Assembly: GCA_045627365.1 (NCBI GenBank) | Contig: JAZQNN010000047.1 | Location: 1-52,111 of the forward strand | From: RGIG5612 sp045627365 | Lineage (GTDB): Bacteria; Bacillota; Clostridia; Lachnospirales; Lachnospiraceae | Direction: 5' to 3' | Length of the DNA stretch: 52,111 bases | Shown here: piece after piece, positions 1 to 8,074 of the stretch | Layout of the letters: each line of letters begins with the position of its first letter | Numbering within the stretch: position 1 is the first letter of the stretch | Program-made: the position numbers and the translations under genes | The notes under the pieces: generated by a model | Seen by the model: the letters and a program-made list of their open reading frames with translations, nothing else | What the model was told of the DNA's origin: nothing | The model's database searches: none

Positions 1-2
1 AC

Positions 3-137
3 TTTAAGAAGAAAGAGGGATATAAGCGTTCGATAGAGCTGTCTAAGAAATATGACCTGTACCGGCAGGAATACTGCGGGTGCGTATTTGCCGTACCAGA
101 CGTGGTATCCGATCTTTGGTACAATGGCAACCGTTAG
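3..137 (+). CDS. queH: Epoxyqueuosine reductase QueH, C-terminal fragment (gene starts before the window)
   Basis: An open frame enters from the left edge and stops at 135-137, giving 44 residues. The motif YDLYRQEYCGCVF is the hallmark C-terminus of the QueH (DUF208) family, whose YCGC cysteines belong to the iron-sulfur/metal site. QueH reduces epoxyqueuosine to queuosine in the last step of tRNA queuosine synthesis. Only the tail is visible, so the N-terminal cysteines cannot be checked. The call rests on the motif and its position at the very C-terminus. No terminator is obvious after the stop. Confidence 0.75.
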   Translation, partial: FKKKEGYKRSIELSKKYDLYRQEYCGCVFAVPDVVSDLWYNGNR

Positions 138-335
138 TGATCCATATCTCCTTTTTCTGATATAAAGACGCTCGAAAAACAGATCTGGTTTTACAAATTC
201 TGAAATAATCGTAATTTTTTTCAATAATGATTTATTTTGGCTTGGAGTATATCACAATATGTTCTAAATAGAGCATATATTATGCACATATTTTTATGCA
301 TATGGGCAATTTTTCAGTATTAATATATTTATATG

Positions 336-363
336 ATGACATTATAGCTTTTGCTGATATAAT
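336..363 (+). promoter_or_regulatory. Promoter of pgk-tpiA
   Basis: A -35 box ATGACA (336-341), a 16-bp spacer and a perfect -10 TATAAT (358-363) lie about 31 bp before the pgk start. This predicts a short leader carrying the AAGGAGG-like ribosome binding site at 380-386. The rest of the 257-bp gap after queH is AT-rich and shows no other feature. Confidence 0.65.
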
Positions 364-394
364 TTCTTTTGTCGAGATTAAGGAGGATATAAAA

Positions 395-1588
395 ATGCTT
401 AATAAGAAATCAATTGATGACATCAATGTTAAAGGTAAGAACGTACTGTTAAGATGCGATTTTAACGTACCGCTTAAAGATGGTGCGATCACTGACGATA
501 CAAGGATCGTAGCTGCTCTTCCGACGATCAAGAAGCTGATCGCTGACGGCGGCAGACTGGTCCTGTGCTCACATCTCGGAAAAGCTAAAGGCAAGCCGGA
601 TCCGGCACTTACACTTGCTCCTGTTGCCGCAAGACTTTCTGAACTTTTGGGCAAGGAAGTAGTATTTGCAGCTGACGATGAAGTCGTTGGAGCAAATGCC
701 AAAGCAGCAGCCGCAGCTCTTAAAGACGGTGATGTAATGCTTCTTGAAAATACCAGATTCCGTCCGGAAGAAGAAAAGAACGGCGAGGAACTTTCAAAGG
801 ATCTTGCTTCACTTTGCGAGATCTACGTAAACGACGCTTTCGGAACTGCTCACAGAGCACATTCTTCAACAGCCGGCGTTGCTTCATTCGTTAAGGAAGC
901 AGTTGTAGGATATCTGATGCAGAAAGAGATCAACTTCCTCGGAAACGCAGTAGATGAACCTGTTCGTCCACTGGCAGCTGTACTTGGAGGCTCTAAGGTT
1001 TCTTCAAAAATCAGTGTTATTGAAAGACTTCTTGAGAAGGTTGATATCTTAGTTATCGGCGGCGGCATGGCTTATACATTTATCAAAGCTCAGGGCGGCA
1101 ATATCGGTAAGAGCCTGGTTGAGGAGGAATATCTTGATTATGCAAAGGAAATGATCAAGAAGGCCGAGGAGAAGGGCGTTCGACTTGTTCTTCCTGTTGA
1201 TACTGTAATCGCAAGCGAACTCAGCAACGATGTGCCTTTCGATACTGTTGATATATTTAACATTCCTGATGATAAGATGGGTCTTGATATCGGAGAAAAG
1301 ACAATTGAACTGTTCTCTAAAGCACTTCTTCCGGCCAAGACAGTTATCTGGAACGGACCTATGGGCGTTTTTGAGATCGAGAATTTCGCAAAGGGCACGA
1401 TCGCTGTTGCAGCATTGCTTGCAAGCCTTGATGCCATCACGGTTATCGGCGGCGGTGACTCAGCTGCAGCTGTAAATCAGTTCGGATTTGGTGACAAGAT
1501 GACACATATTTCAACAGGCGGCGGCGCTTCACTTGAATTCCTTGAGGGCAAGGAACTTCCGGGTGTTGCTGTTATAGCTGAGAAATAA
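395..1588 (+). CDS. pgk: Phosphoglycerate kinase
   Basis: This is a 397-residue cytosolic glycolytic enzyme, the normal length for the family. It transfers phosphate between 1,3-bisphosphoglycerate and ADP. The N-terminal LLRCDFNVPL motif (substrate domain), the central LGGSKVSSK stretch, WNGPMGVFE and the C-terminal GGGDSAAA nucleotide-binding loop are all present. The frame is open further upstream, but ATG 395 is chosen because AAGGAGG sits 8 nt before it and the protein then begins like its homologues (MLNKKSIDDI). It lies 24 bp before tpiA and shares its promoter. No gap gene is adjacent, unlike in many Firmicutes. Confidence 0.97.
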   Translation: MLNKKSIDDINVKGKNVLLRCDFNVPLKDGAITDDTRIVAALPTIKKLIADGGRLVLCSHLGKAKGKPDPALTLAPVAARLSELLGKEVVFAADDEVVGANAKAAAAALKDGDVMLLENTRFRPEEEKNGEELSKDLASLCEIYVNDAFGTAHRAHSSTAGVASFVKEAVVGYLMQKEINFLGNAVDEPVRPLAAVLGGSKVSSKISVIERLLEKVDILVIGGGMAYTFIKAQGGNIGKSLVEEEYLDYAKEMIKKAEEKGVRLVLPVDTVIASELSNDVPFDTVDIFNIPDDKMGLDIGEKTIELFSKALLPAKTVIWNGPMGVFEIENFAKGTIAVAALLASLDAITVIGGGDSAAAVNQFGFGDKMTHISTGGGASLEFLEGKELPGVAVIAEK

Positions 1589-1612
1589 TCATATAATAAG
1601 AGGAGATAAGAC

Positions 1613-2362
1613 ATGAGAAAGAAAATAATCGCCGGAAACTGGAAAATGAACAAGACTCCAAGTGAGGCAGCTGTGCTTATCAATGAGCTGATCCCGCTTG
1701 TTAAAAATGATGATGTTGACGTAGTATTCTGCGTTCCGGCAATCGACCTTCCGGTTGCAGTGGAACTTACCAAGGGAACCAATGTTAAGATCGGCGCTGA
1801 GAATATGTACTTTGAAGATAAAGGCGCATTCACAGGAGAAATCGCTCCTGACATGCTCAAGGATCTTGGAGTAGAGTATGTTATTATCGGACATTCAGAA
1901 CGCAGACAGTACTTTGCCGAAACAGACGAGACCGTCAATAAGAAAGTTCTTAAGGCTCTTGAAAAGGGACTTAAGCCTATCGTTTGCTGCGGAGAGACTC
2001 TTGAGCAGCGTCAGCAGGGCATCACTCTTGAGTGGGTACGTATGCAGGTCAAGATCGCGCTTCTCGGCGTAACAGCTGAAGACCTTGCAAATGTTACTAT
2101 CGCATACGAGCCGATCTGGGCCATCGGAACAGGCGTTGTTGCAACTACAGAGCAGGCTGAGGAAGTATGCGAAGCTATACGTAAGGTCGTTTGCGAGCTT
2201 TACGGCGATGCTGCCAAGGACGTTATCAGGATCCAGTATGGCGGAAGCGTTTCTGCATCTTCTGCACCTGATCTTTTTGCTCAGGCTGACATTGACGGCG
2301 GACTTGTAGGCGGAGCAAGCCTTAAGGCTGACTTCGGCAAGATCGTTAATTACAACAAGTAA
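1613..2362 (+). CDS. tpiA: Triose-phosphate isomerase
   Basis: This 249-residue TIM-barrel enzyme interconverts glyceraldehyde-3-phosphate and dihydroxyacetone phosphate. The catalytic set is visible: Lys in GNWKMNK near residue 12, His in IIGHSERR near residue 95, and Glu in AYEPIWAIGTG near residue 165. The phosphate-binding GGS and GGASL loops lie near the C-terminus. A good ribosome binding site (AGAGGAGA) precedes the ATG. It is co-transcribed with pgk, and a strong hairpin terminator follows 18 bp after the stop. Confidence 0.97.
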   Translation: MRKKIIAGNWKMNKTPSEAAVLINELIPLVKNDDVDVVFCVPAIDLPVAVELTKGTNVKIGAENMYFEDKGAFTGEIAPDMLKDLGVEYVIIGHSERRQYFAETDETVNKKVLKALEKGLKPIVCCGETLEQRQQGITLEWVRMQVKIALLGVTAEDLANVTIAYEPIWAIGTGVVATTEQAEEVCEAIRKVVCELYGDAAKDVIRIQYGGSVSASSAPDLFAQADIDGGLVGGASLKADFGKIVNYNK

Positions 2363-2380
2363 GAAACTCTTTTCTATTAT

Positions 2381-2409
2381 AAAGCCGGCACAGTGTGCCG
2401 GCTTTTTCT
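2381..2409 (+). terminator. Intrinsic terminator of pgk-tpiA, possibly bidirectional
   Basis: A perfect 11-bp stem (2381-2391 with 2395-2405) has a 3-nt loop and runs into a T-rich tail. It lies between the convergent tpiA and GNAT genes and could also stop transcripts from the minus strand. Confidence 0.88.
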
Positions 2410-2410
2410 T

Positions 2411-3046
2411 TCAGACTAGTTGCCCCGGGAGTTTCAGCTTTTCTTTGAAGGGGAATTCTGATTCGTACTTTGCGAAATCCTGAGGATATTCCTCACATAC
2501 AAAATATCCTTTAGGCGTTGAGTATTCTCCGGTAATGCCGTCAAGGTATCCGTCGATCAACTCTTTGCAAAGGAAGAAGGACGCATCTTCTCCTTCAGAA
2601 AGGCCATGGTATCTTATTCCGAATTCAGAAGCATAAGTAAATCCGCTTTTTCCGTAAAACCGTATATTGCCCTCAAAGCAAAGAGCTCCGCAGCCTGCCT
2701 CTTTCGCTTTTTCTAGCGAGTAATCCAATAAGATCTTCCCGTATCCCTGCCTTTTTAACTCGGGTGTGATGCAGATCGGTCCCATGGTCATAATGGGAAT
2801 GTCTCTGCCGTCATCGGATCGGATAGTTGCCCTTACGAAGATATTCTGACCGATTATTTTCCCGCCTTTTTCCATTACGAAATCAAGCTCGGGAACAAAA
2901 TCAGGGTCATTTCTGAGGCGCTTTAAAACATAGTGTTCCATGCATCCGGGACGGTATACATTCCAGAAGCTTTCTCTGACAAGGTTTTCTACTTCACGGT
3001 ATTCTTCCGGTTTCTCCGAACGAATTATTATGTTATTTGCATTCAT
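2411..3046 (-). CDS. GNAT-family N-acetyltransferase
   Basis: This predicted 211-residue acetyl-CoA-dependent transferase has unknown substrate. The GNAT motif A is clear (MGPICITPELKRQGYGKILL, residues about 85-105, with the RQGYGK pyrophosphate loop), followed by the FYGKSGF motif typical of the fold's end. A second ATG four codons upstream is in frame, but ATG 3046 has GAGG 6 nt before it and is the better start. It lies 28 bp downstream of apbE and probably shares its transcript. Nothing in the sequence identifies the acyl acceptor. Confidence 0.85.
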   Translation of the reverse strand: MNANNIIIRSEKPEEYREVENLVRESFWNVYRPGCMEHYVLKRLRNDPDFVPELDFVMEKGGKIIGQNIFVRATIRSDDGRDIPIMTMGPICITPELKRQGYGKILLDYSLEKAKEAGCGALCFEGNIRFYGKSGFTYASEFGIRYHGLSEGEDASFFLCKELIDGYLDGITGEYSTPKGYFVCEEYPQDFAKYESEFPFKEKLKLPGQLV

Positions 3047-3074
3047 TTCATACCTCATTTAGCCGGTGATTAGT

Positions 3075-4082
3075 TTATTTTACAGAGATGGTGTTGCCTT
3101 TTAGCTGAAGACCATCTGTCAGATATATCTGATTGTTCTTATCGAAAAGGATCGCCTCCGTATCCGGCAGATTTTCGATGAAGTGCAGCGCTTCATCTTT
3201 TCCAAGCATGAAAGCCTCAGTAGAGTAAATATCTGCTTTCGCGCCGGCATCAGGCAGGTTCTTAACAATAACTGTGACCGAATTCAGGTCGGTTTGCGCC
3301 GGAAGCCCGGTTTTCGGATCAATGATCGAGTGGTAGGCCACTCCGTCTTCAACGAAGAAGCGCTCGTATGAGCCGCTACTTGAAAGCGTGCAATCACTTC
3401 CTGAGAAGATATACTCATATTCACCGTCTTTGCCAAATGGTGTCTGCAGGGCGATCTGGTAATTTCCGCTTTCTGGCTTATTTCCGAAAAGGATCATTGT
3501 GCTGGCACCGAGATTTAGAAGACCGGACTGGATATTCTGATCTGTCAGATAGCTTCTCAGCATATCACCGACATATCCTTTGGCAACTCCTCCGAAATCA
3601 AGCTGCGCATTGCCGGCAAGGGCAACAGCAGCGCTTTCGGCCTCATATGTGTATGTCATATCGACAAATTCGCTCAGCAGAGCTTCTATTTTGCCTGTTT
3701 CGGGCACCTTGGGCGCATCAGTGCAAAATCCCCAAAGATCAATAAACGGCGCGATTTTGACAGTAAATAAGTCATCATCCGCGGTCTCGTCAACTATCTT
3801 GAGCAGCTTCAGCAGATCGGTGCAGTCAGATATTTCGCCGTTTTTATTCAGCACGGCCGCCGAACCGTCTCCAAAACGGTCGAATAATTCGTCGTAGTAT
3901 GCGCATCTTTCCAGACATTCGTCGATGCGGTCATTTTTGCCGGCACCGTACAGGGTAATGGTAACAGAGGTATCAAAGTAAAAACCGGTCTTGCTGACAG
4001 GCTCTTTTGAGGCGAAGCTGCATCCTGCAAACACTCCGGCACATAACATTATTATCATAAAAAGTGACAAAAGCTTCTTCAT
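3075..4082 (-). CDS. apbE: ApbE-type FAD:protein FMN transferase, lipoprotein
   Basis: This 335-residue exported protein covalently attaches FMN to Thr/Ser of target proteins outside the membrane. It begins with a lipoprotein signal (MKKLLSLFMIIMLC, then FAGC as lipobox with Cys near residue 24). The ApbE core follows: YFDTSVTITLYG, the LDFGGVAKGYVGD motif, and the C-terminal ADIYSTEAFMLG metal/flavin motif. The open frame runs 82 codons further upstream across the neighbouring gene, which is rejected in favour of ATG 4082 at the signal peptide. No Shine-Dalgarno is present; a -10 box ends 6 nt before the ATG. It is divergent from the NusG-II and Gx genes, a grouping known from flavin-based extracytosolic electron transfer loci. 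Confidence 0.93.
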   Translation of the reverse strand: MKKLLSLFMIIMLCAGVFAGCSFASKEPVSKTGFYFDTSVTITLYGAGKNDRIDECLERCAYYDELFDRFGDGSAAVLNKNGEISDCTDLLKLLKIVDETADDDLFTVKIAPFIDLWGFCTDAPKVPETGKIEALLSEFVDMTYTYEAESAAVALAGNAQLDFGGVAKGYVGDMLRSYLTDQNIQSGLLNLGASTMILFGNKPESGNYQIALQTPFGKDGEYEYIFSGSDCTLSSSGSYERFFVEDGVAYHSIIDPKTGLPAQTDLNSVTVIVKNLPDAGAKADIYSTEAFMLGKDEALHFIENLPDTEAILFDKNNQIYLTDGLQLKGNTISVK

Positions 4083-4088
4083 GCGCTG

Positions 4089-4117
4089 ATAATAGCACAA
4101 ATGCTTTGATTTGCACA
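4089..4117 (-). promoter_or_regulatory. Promoter of apbE (extended -10, leaderless layout)
   Basis: On the minus strand TGC-TATTAT (4097-4089) is an extended -10. A weak -35 TGTGCA (4117-4112) lies 17 bp upstream. The -10 ends 6 nt before the ATG, so the predicted start of transcription falls on or next to the start codon. The element overlaps the divergent promoter for 4141. Confidence 0.6.
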
Positions 4118-4134
4118 CGTCAAATTGGTATAAT
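4106..4134 (+). promoter_or_regulatory. Promoter of the NusG-II/Gx operon (leaderless layout)
   Basis: TTGATT (4106-4111), a 17-bp spacer and TATAAT (4129-4134) form a good vegetative promoter. Only 6 nt (AGACGC) separate the -10 from the ATG at 4141, and no ribosome binding site is present. Confidence 0.7.
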
Positions 4135-4140
4135 AGACGC

Positions 4141-4500
4141 ATGAAAAAAGCTGACATTTTGCTGATGATTTCAATATTTGTCGCAGCTGCCGTCCTTTTC
4201 GCTGTGATATATTTCGCTGCGGGAAATGGCTCTTTTTGTGAAGTCGTGATAAATGGCGAGGTCACGAAAAAGCTGCCTTTGGATGAAGATACCACGCATG
4301 AGATCATTACTGATGCCGGACGCAACATCGTCTCGATTCAGGGCGGCAAGGTGACTATGCAAGAAGCTGACTGTCCCGATCTTATCTGCGTTCATCACAG
4401 CGCGATCAGTAAGGAAGGCCAGTCGATAATCTGCCTGCCACACAGAGTTGTTTTACGAATTGTCGGCGAAGAATCGTCGATCGATGCATATATGAAGTAA
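4141..4500 (+). CDS. NusG domain II-containing membrane-anchored protein (EetA-like)
   Basis: This 119-residue protein has one N-terminal membrane helix (residues about 7-27) and an extracytoplasmic NusG-II domain. The domain's signature is the pair DCPDLICVHHSAIS and GQSIICLPHRVV, with three cysteines. It stands one base before a Gx transporter gene and back to back with apbE. The same families form EetA/EetB-type components of flavin-based electron transfer loci, so a role in supplying or handling an extracytosolic redox cofactor is inferred, not shown. The start is ATG 4141; the frame extends to a TTG at 4111, but that lies inside the promoter. Confidence 0.85.
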   Translation: MKKADILLMISIFVAAAVLFAVIYFAAGNGSFCEVVINGEVTKKLPLDEDTTHEIITDAGRNIVSIQGGKVTMQEADCPDLICVHHSAISKEGQSIICLPHRVVLRIVGEESSIDAYMK

Positions 4501-4501
4501 A

Positions 4502-5008
4502 ATGAGTAAGGGCAAGAAAGTAGCATTTCTCGGCATCTTCTGCGGACTTGCGCTGATGCTGAGCTATCTGGAATCGTTGATACCACTGAATTTCGCCGTC
4601 CCGGGAATCAAGCTGGGACTGGCCAATCTGGTGGTAGTTTTTGTGCTTTACTATCTTGATCCGCTTGACGCTGTTCTTGTCAATTTGGTCCGCATATTAA
4701 TTACAGGTTTGTTATTCGGTAACCTTTTTAGTATACTGTTCTCAGTGGCGGGCGCATTGGTCAGCTTTTTTGTGATGTGGCCGCTTTCGAGGCTTCGCAA
4801 ATATTCCTGCATAGGCATAAGCATAGCGGGCGGAGTTACGCATAACCTGGCACAGATAGCGGTTGCCGCGTTTGTAGTCAAGACGGTACAGATATTCTAC
4901 TACATTCCTGTGCTTCTTATCAGCGGACTCGCGTGCGGTCTTGTTATGGGAATACTTGCTAAGATCGTAATCAAAAACATAAGAAAAATTCGGTATTTCG
5001 ACATTTAA
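4502..5008 (+). CDS. Gx transporter family membrane protein (EetB-like; often labelled heptaprenyl diphosphate synthase component I)
   Basis: This 168-residue polytopic protein has about five hydrophobic segments. It carries the family pattern VPGIKLGLANLVVVFVLYYL (residues about 34-53) and the later GGVTHNLAQI stretch, both glycine/asparagine-rich and typical of Pfam Hpre_diP_synt_I. The old enzyme name is misleading, because the protein looks like an ECF-S-type membrane component. It starts one base after the NusG-II stop with no strong ribosome binding site, suggesting translational coupling. Its pairing with the NusG-II and ApbE genes points to extracytosolic flavin or quinone chemistry. 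Confidence 0.85.
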   Translation: MSKGKKVAFLGIFCGLALMLSYLESLIPLNFAVPGIKLGLANLVVVFVLYYLDPLDAVLVNLVRILITGLLFGNLFSILFSVAGALVSFFVMWPLSRLRKYSCIGISIAGGVTHNLAQIAVAAFVVKTVQIFYYIPVLLISGLACGLVMGILAKIVIKNIRKIRYFDI

Positions 5009-5018
5009 CGGAGAGCTT

Positions 5019-5621
5019 ATGATCGCATATATTAATGGTGAAGTAACTTATATCGGAGACGGGATCATATTCCTGGAGAACAACGGGATCGGTTATCAGA
5101 TCGCTATGCCCCAGTCGTCTCTTTTCAAGCTCGATACGAACCTGAGTGTGAAAGTATACACATACATGGCTGTTAAGGAGGATGACGTTTCGCTGTACGG
5201 TTTTCTGACAGTTGACGAGCTTGAAATGTTCAAGATGCTTCTTACTGTCAGCGGAGTAGGTCCTAAGGGCGCTCTGGGCATCCTGTCATCGATCAGTACG
5301 GATTCTCTTAAAATGGCGATCGCTGCAGAGGATGCCAAGCTTATCGCTTCTTCAAAGGGTATCGGTGCAAAGACTGCTCAGAAGATCGTTGTTGAACTTA
5401 AGGGGAAGGTGGACAAATCATTTGCCGTTACGGGAGCAGCGCAAAATACTTCTTCCAAGACAGACCCTGCTGTCAGCAGTATTGTTTCTGAGGCAATTGA
5501 CGGACTGGAGATCCTCGGATTTTCAAGAAGCGCTGTTATCAAAGCCATTAACACGATCAGCGTAACACCTGACATGGATGCGTCCAATCTGGTAACGGAA
5601 GTTTTAAAAGTCATTGAATAG
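5019..5621 (+). CDS. ruvA: Holliday junction helicase subunit RuvA
   Basis: This 200-residue protein binds four-way DNA junctions and loads RuvB. The N-terminal OB fold (MIAYINGEV to about residue 65) is followed by the helix-hairpin-helix motifs VSGVGPKGALGILSS and SSKGIGAKTAQKIVVELKGK. A C-terminal RuvB-contacting domain (from about residue 150) completes it. The length is typical. A ribosome binding site (GGAGAG) precedes the ATG. The gene lies 37 bp before ruvB, as in most Firmicutes. Confidence 0.96.
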   Translation: MIAYINGEVTYIGDGIIFLENNGIGYQIAMPQSSLFKLDTNLSVKVYTYMAVKEDDVSLYGFLTVDELEMFKMLLTVSGVGPKGALGILSSISTDSLKMAIAAEDAKLIASSKGIGAKTAQKIVVELKGKVDKSFAVTGAAQNTSSKTDPAVSSIVSEAIDGLEILGFSRSAVIKAINTISVTPDMDASNLVTEVLKVIE

Positions 5622-5658
5622 TCACTTTTTCAGTATATACTTATATAAGGTAAGCAAA

Positions 5659-6660
5659 ATGATCAGAACCGGAACTATCAATACTGAACTGAATAATTAC
5701 GAGGAAGTCGAACTTGAGAATAACCTGAGACCTAAATTCCTTAAGGATTACATCGGCCAGGAGAAAATCAAGGAAAGCCTTTCGATTTACATTGAAGCGG
5801 CTAAGAAGCGTAAGGAGCCTTTGGATCATATCCTTTTTTACGGGCCTCCGGGACTTGGCAAAACAACACTTGCATCCATTATTGCCAACGAAATGGGCGC
5901 AAAGCTTCGTGTTCTTTCGGGACCTGCTATCGAATTTCCAGGTGAGATCGCCGCGATCATCGGAAGGCTTAAAGAGGGAGACATCCTTTTCATCGATGAG
6001 ATTCACAGACTCAGTAAGCCTGTAGAGGAGACCCTTTATTCAGCAATGGAGGACTATGCGATCGACGTAGTTACCGGCAAGGGAAGCTCGGCTTCTACGC
6101 TGCATATAAAGCTTCCGCGCTTTACACTTATCGGCGCAACGACGCGTGCGGGCATGTTATCCGCACCGCTTCGCGACAGGTTCGGCGTTGTCCACAGGAT
6201 GCAGTTTTATGAGCCGGAAGAGCTGGCCGTCATTGTCAAGAATTCCGCAGCCAAACTGGGTGCTCCGATCGACGAGGACGGAGCTCTCGAGATAGGTAAG
6301 AGAAGCCGCGGAACGCCGAGAATCGCCAACCGCATCCTGAAGCGTGTCCGTGATTATTCTCAGGTCAAATATGACGGATTTATTGACAGACAGGTCACTG
6401 ATGAGGCGCTCAGACTTCTTGACATCGATCCGCACGGGCTTGATGTGACGGACAGAACGATACTGCTTACCATGATCCGCAAATTCGCCGGAGGACCTGT
6501 AGGCCTTGATACTTTAGCCGCAGCCATCGGCGAGGATTCAGGAACTTTAGAGGATGTATATGAGCCGTTCCTCATCAAGAACGGCCTGATAGACAGAACA
6601 CCGAGGGGCAGGTGCGTTACGGCACTGGCTTATCAGTTTTTGAATGTAGAGCATGAGTGA
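5659..6660 (+). CDS. ruvB: Holliday junction branch migration ATPase RuvB
   Basis: This 333-residue AAA+ motor drives branch migration with RuvA. It shows LRPKFLKDYIGQ, Walker A GPPGLGKTT, Walker B DEIH, sensor GATTRAGMLSAPLRDRFG and the C-terminal winged-helix part ending RTPRGR. The frame extends 15 codons upstream to 5614, but ATG 5659 gives the usual RuvB start and has AAGG upstream. Its last 8 bases overlap the FtsW-like gene. Confidence 0.96.
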   Translation: MIRTGTINTELNNYEEVELENNLRPKFLKDYIGQEKIKESLSIYIEAAKKRKEPLDHILFYGPPGLGKTTLASIIANEMGAKLRVLSGPAIEFPGEIAAIIGRLKEGDILFIDEIHRLSKPVEETLYSAMEDYAIDVVTGKGSSASTLHIKLPRFTLIGATTRAGMLSAPLRDRFGVVHRMQFYEPEELAVIVKNSAAKLGAPIDEDGALEIGKRSRGTPRIANRILKRVRDYSQVKYDGFIDRQVTDEALRLLDIDPHGLDVTDRTILLTMIRKFAGGPVGLDTLAAAIGEDSGTLEDVYEPFLIKNGLIDRTPRGRCVTALAYQFLNVEHE

Positions 6661-8074
6661 TGTTTTTCTGGCAGGCTGTAAGTACTTAGTACTTTTGATG
6701 TTTGCCTTTTTTACCTATAACACGTTCAAAGGGGCGAGAAACCTGCCCGAAAAGCGCAAAAGAAGGCTCAGAGGGTTTCAAAAGGTTCTGATGCTTCTTA
6801 CTTCATTTGCCCTGAATGTTATTACTCTTATTAATGTTAAGCTCGGTTTTGCGGGCGAAGATGCAGATATTATGCAGTATATCTATCTTTACGCCGGCGA
6901 GCTTGTTTACTATATTCTGATGCTTTATGCGCTGCCCGCGGTATGCAGATTCAGCCATGAGATCAATTCCTGTATCTGCATGCTTTCTTGTATCGGTCTG
7001 GCCATACTTACAAGGCTTTCGTTCAAGGAAGGCACTAAGCATTTCATTATCCTTGTTGCGTCAACTGTCGTTTTCCTGATAGTACAGGCTGTTGCCAGGT
7101 CATTCAGAAAGCTGAGAAATCTGACCTGGATATATTGCATCTTAGGTCTGGCGCTTCTGATGCTCGTCATGGTGCTGGCCACTGCATTCAGAGGTGCTAA
7201 ATTATCGATCGATCTGGGGTTTTTCTCATTCCAGCCGATGGAATTCGTAAAGATATTATTTGTTCTTTTTGTGGCTTCGGCTTTCAACAAGTCGAGCAGT
7301 TTTAAGACTGTCTTCATAACGACTGTGTTTGCCGCTGCCCATGTTCTGATACAGGTCGTATGCACTGACCTCGGATCCGCGCTGATACTATTTGTCGTAT
7401 ACATACTGATGCTGTATGTGGCGACCAGAAAGTTTATATATGTTGTGGCCGGAGGCGCGGCATTTGCCGTGGCCTGCGTTGCGGCCTATATGCTTTTCGG
7501 ACACGTTCAGACCCGCGTAAATATGTGGCTTGATCCGTGGGTGGATCTTGATGTTAAGGGATATCAGATCACGCAGTCACTTTTCGCGATCGGAACCGGA
7601 GGATGGCTCGGATCCGGGCTTTTCAGGGGCAATCCGGCAGACGTACCTATGGCCAAAAACGACTTTATTTTCGCGGCTGTTTCAGAAGAATTCGGCGGAC
7701 TTTTCTCAGTATTTCTGATTTTGCTTAACCTGGCATTTGTTTATCTGATGTTTAAGGTAGCTATGAGAGTCCGCGATAATTTCTATAAACTTGTTGCCTT
7801 CGGAATCGGAAGTACTTACGCATTTCAGGTATTTTTAACGATCGGCGGCGCTGTCAAGTTCATTCCGTCGACCGGTGTCAACCTGCCGTTCCTTTCAAGC
7901 GGAGGCAGCTCACTTCTTGCATCCATGATAATGCTTGGCCTTATTCAGGCACTTTACGTTAAATCCGAGCAGGATGTGGCCGAGGAGATCGCTATTTTAG
8001 AGACCGGAGGAGAACTGATCAATGATAAAGTTGTTCAGTTATCACCTGAGTATTTTCAGGAGAGCGATGAATGA
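6653..8074 (+). CDS. FtsW/RodA/SpoVE-family glycosyltransferase (SEDS protein)
   Basis: This 473-residue membrane protein of the SEDS family polymerises lipid II glycan strands. Family features are DLGSALILFVVYILMLY, the region around residues 300-345 with GGWLGSGLFRG and NDFIFAAVSEEFG (containing the conserved Asp), and the C-terminal GVNLPFLSSGGSS motif. It has more N-terminal membrane segments than a minimal RodA, as in the clostridial SEDS proteins that precede a PbpA-type gene. The downstream PBP overlaps it by 4 bases, so the two are a likely glycosyltransferase/transpeptidase pair. A second SEDS gene (rodA, 37686) is in the window; this one may serve division or sporulation. Confidence 0.9.
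   Translation: MSDVFLAGCKYLVLLMFAFFTYNTFKGARNLPEKRKRRLRGFQKVLMLLTSFALNVITLINVKLGFAGEDADIMQYIYLYAGELVYYILMLYALPAVCRFSHEINSCICMLSCIGLAILTRLSFKEGTKHFIILVASTVVFLIVQAVARSFRKLRNLTWIYCILGLALLMLVMVLATAFRGAKLSIDLGFFSFQPMEFVKILFVLFVASAFNKSSSFKTVFITTVFAAAHVLIQVVCTDLGSALILFVVYILMLYVATRKFIYVVAGGAAFAVACVAAYMLFGHVQTRVNMWLDPWVDLDVKGYQITQSLFAIGTGGWLGSGLFRGNPADVPMAKNDFIFAAVSEEFGGLFSVFLILLNLAFVYLMFKVAMRVRDNFYKLVAFGIGSTYAFQVFLTIGGAVKFIPSTGVNLPFLSSGGSSLLASMIMLGLIQALYVKSEQDVAEEIAILETGGELINDKVVQLSPEYFQESDE

Noticed and set aside
296..394. In-frame N-terminal extension of pgk
   Set aside because: It crosses the promoter, has no ribosome binding site and does not match Pgk; ATG 395 has a strong site.
4083..4328. 82-codon N-terminal extension of apbE
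   Set aside because: It runs through the divergent promoter and the NusG-II gene and would bury the lipoprotein signal peptide.
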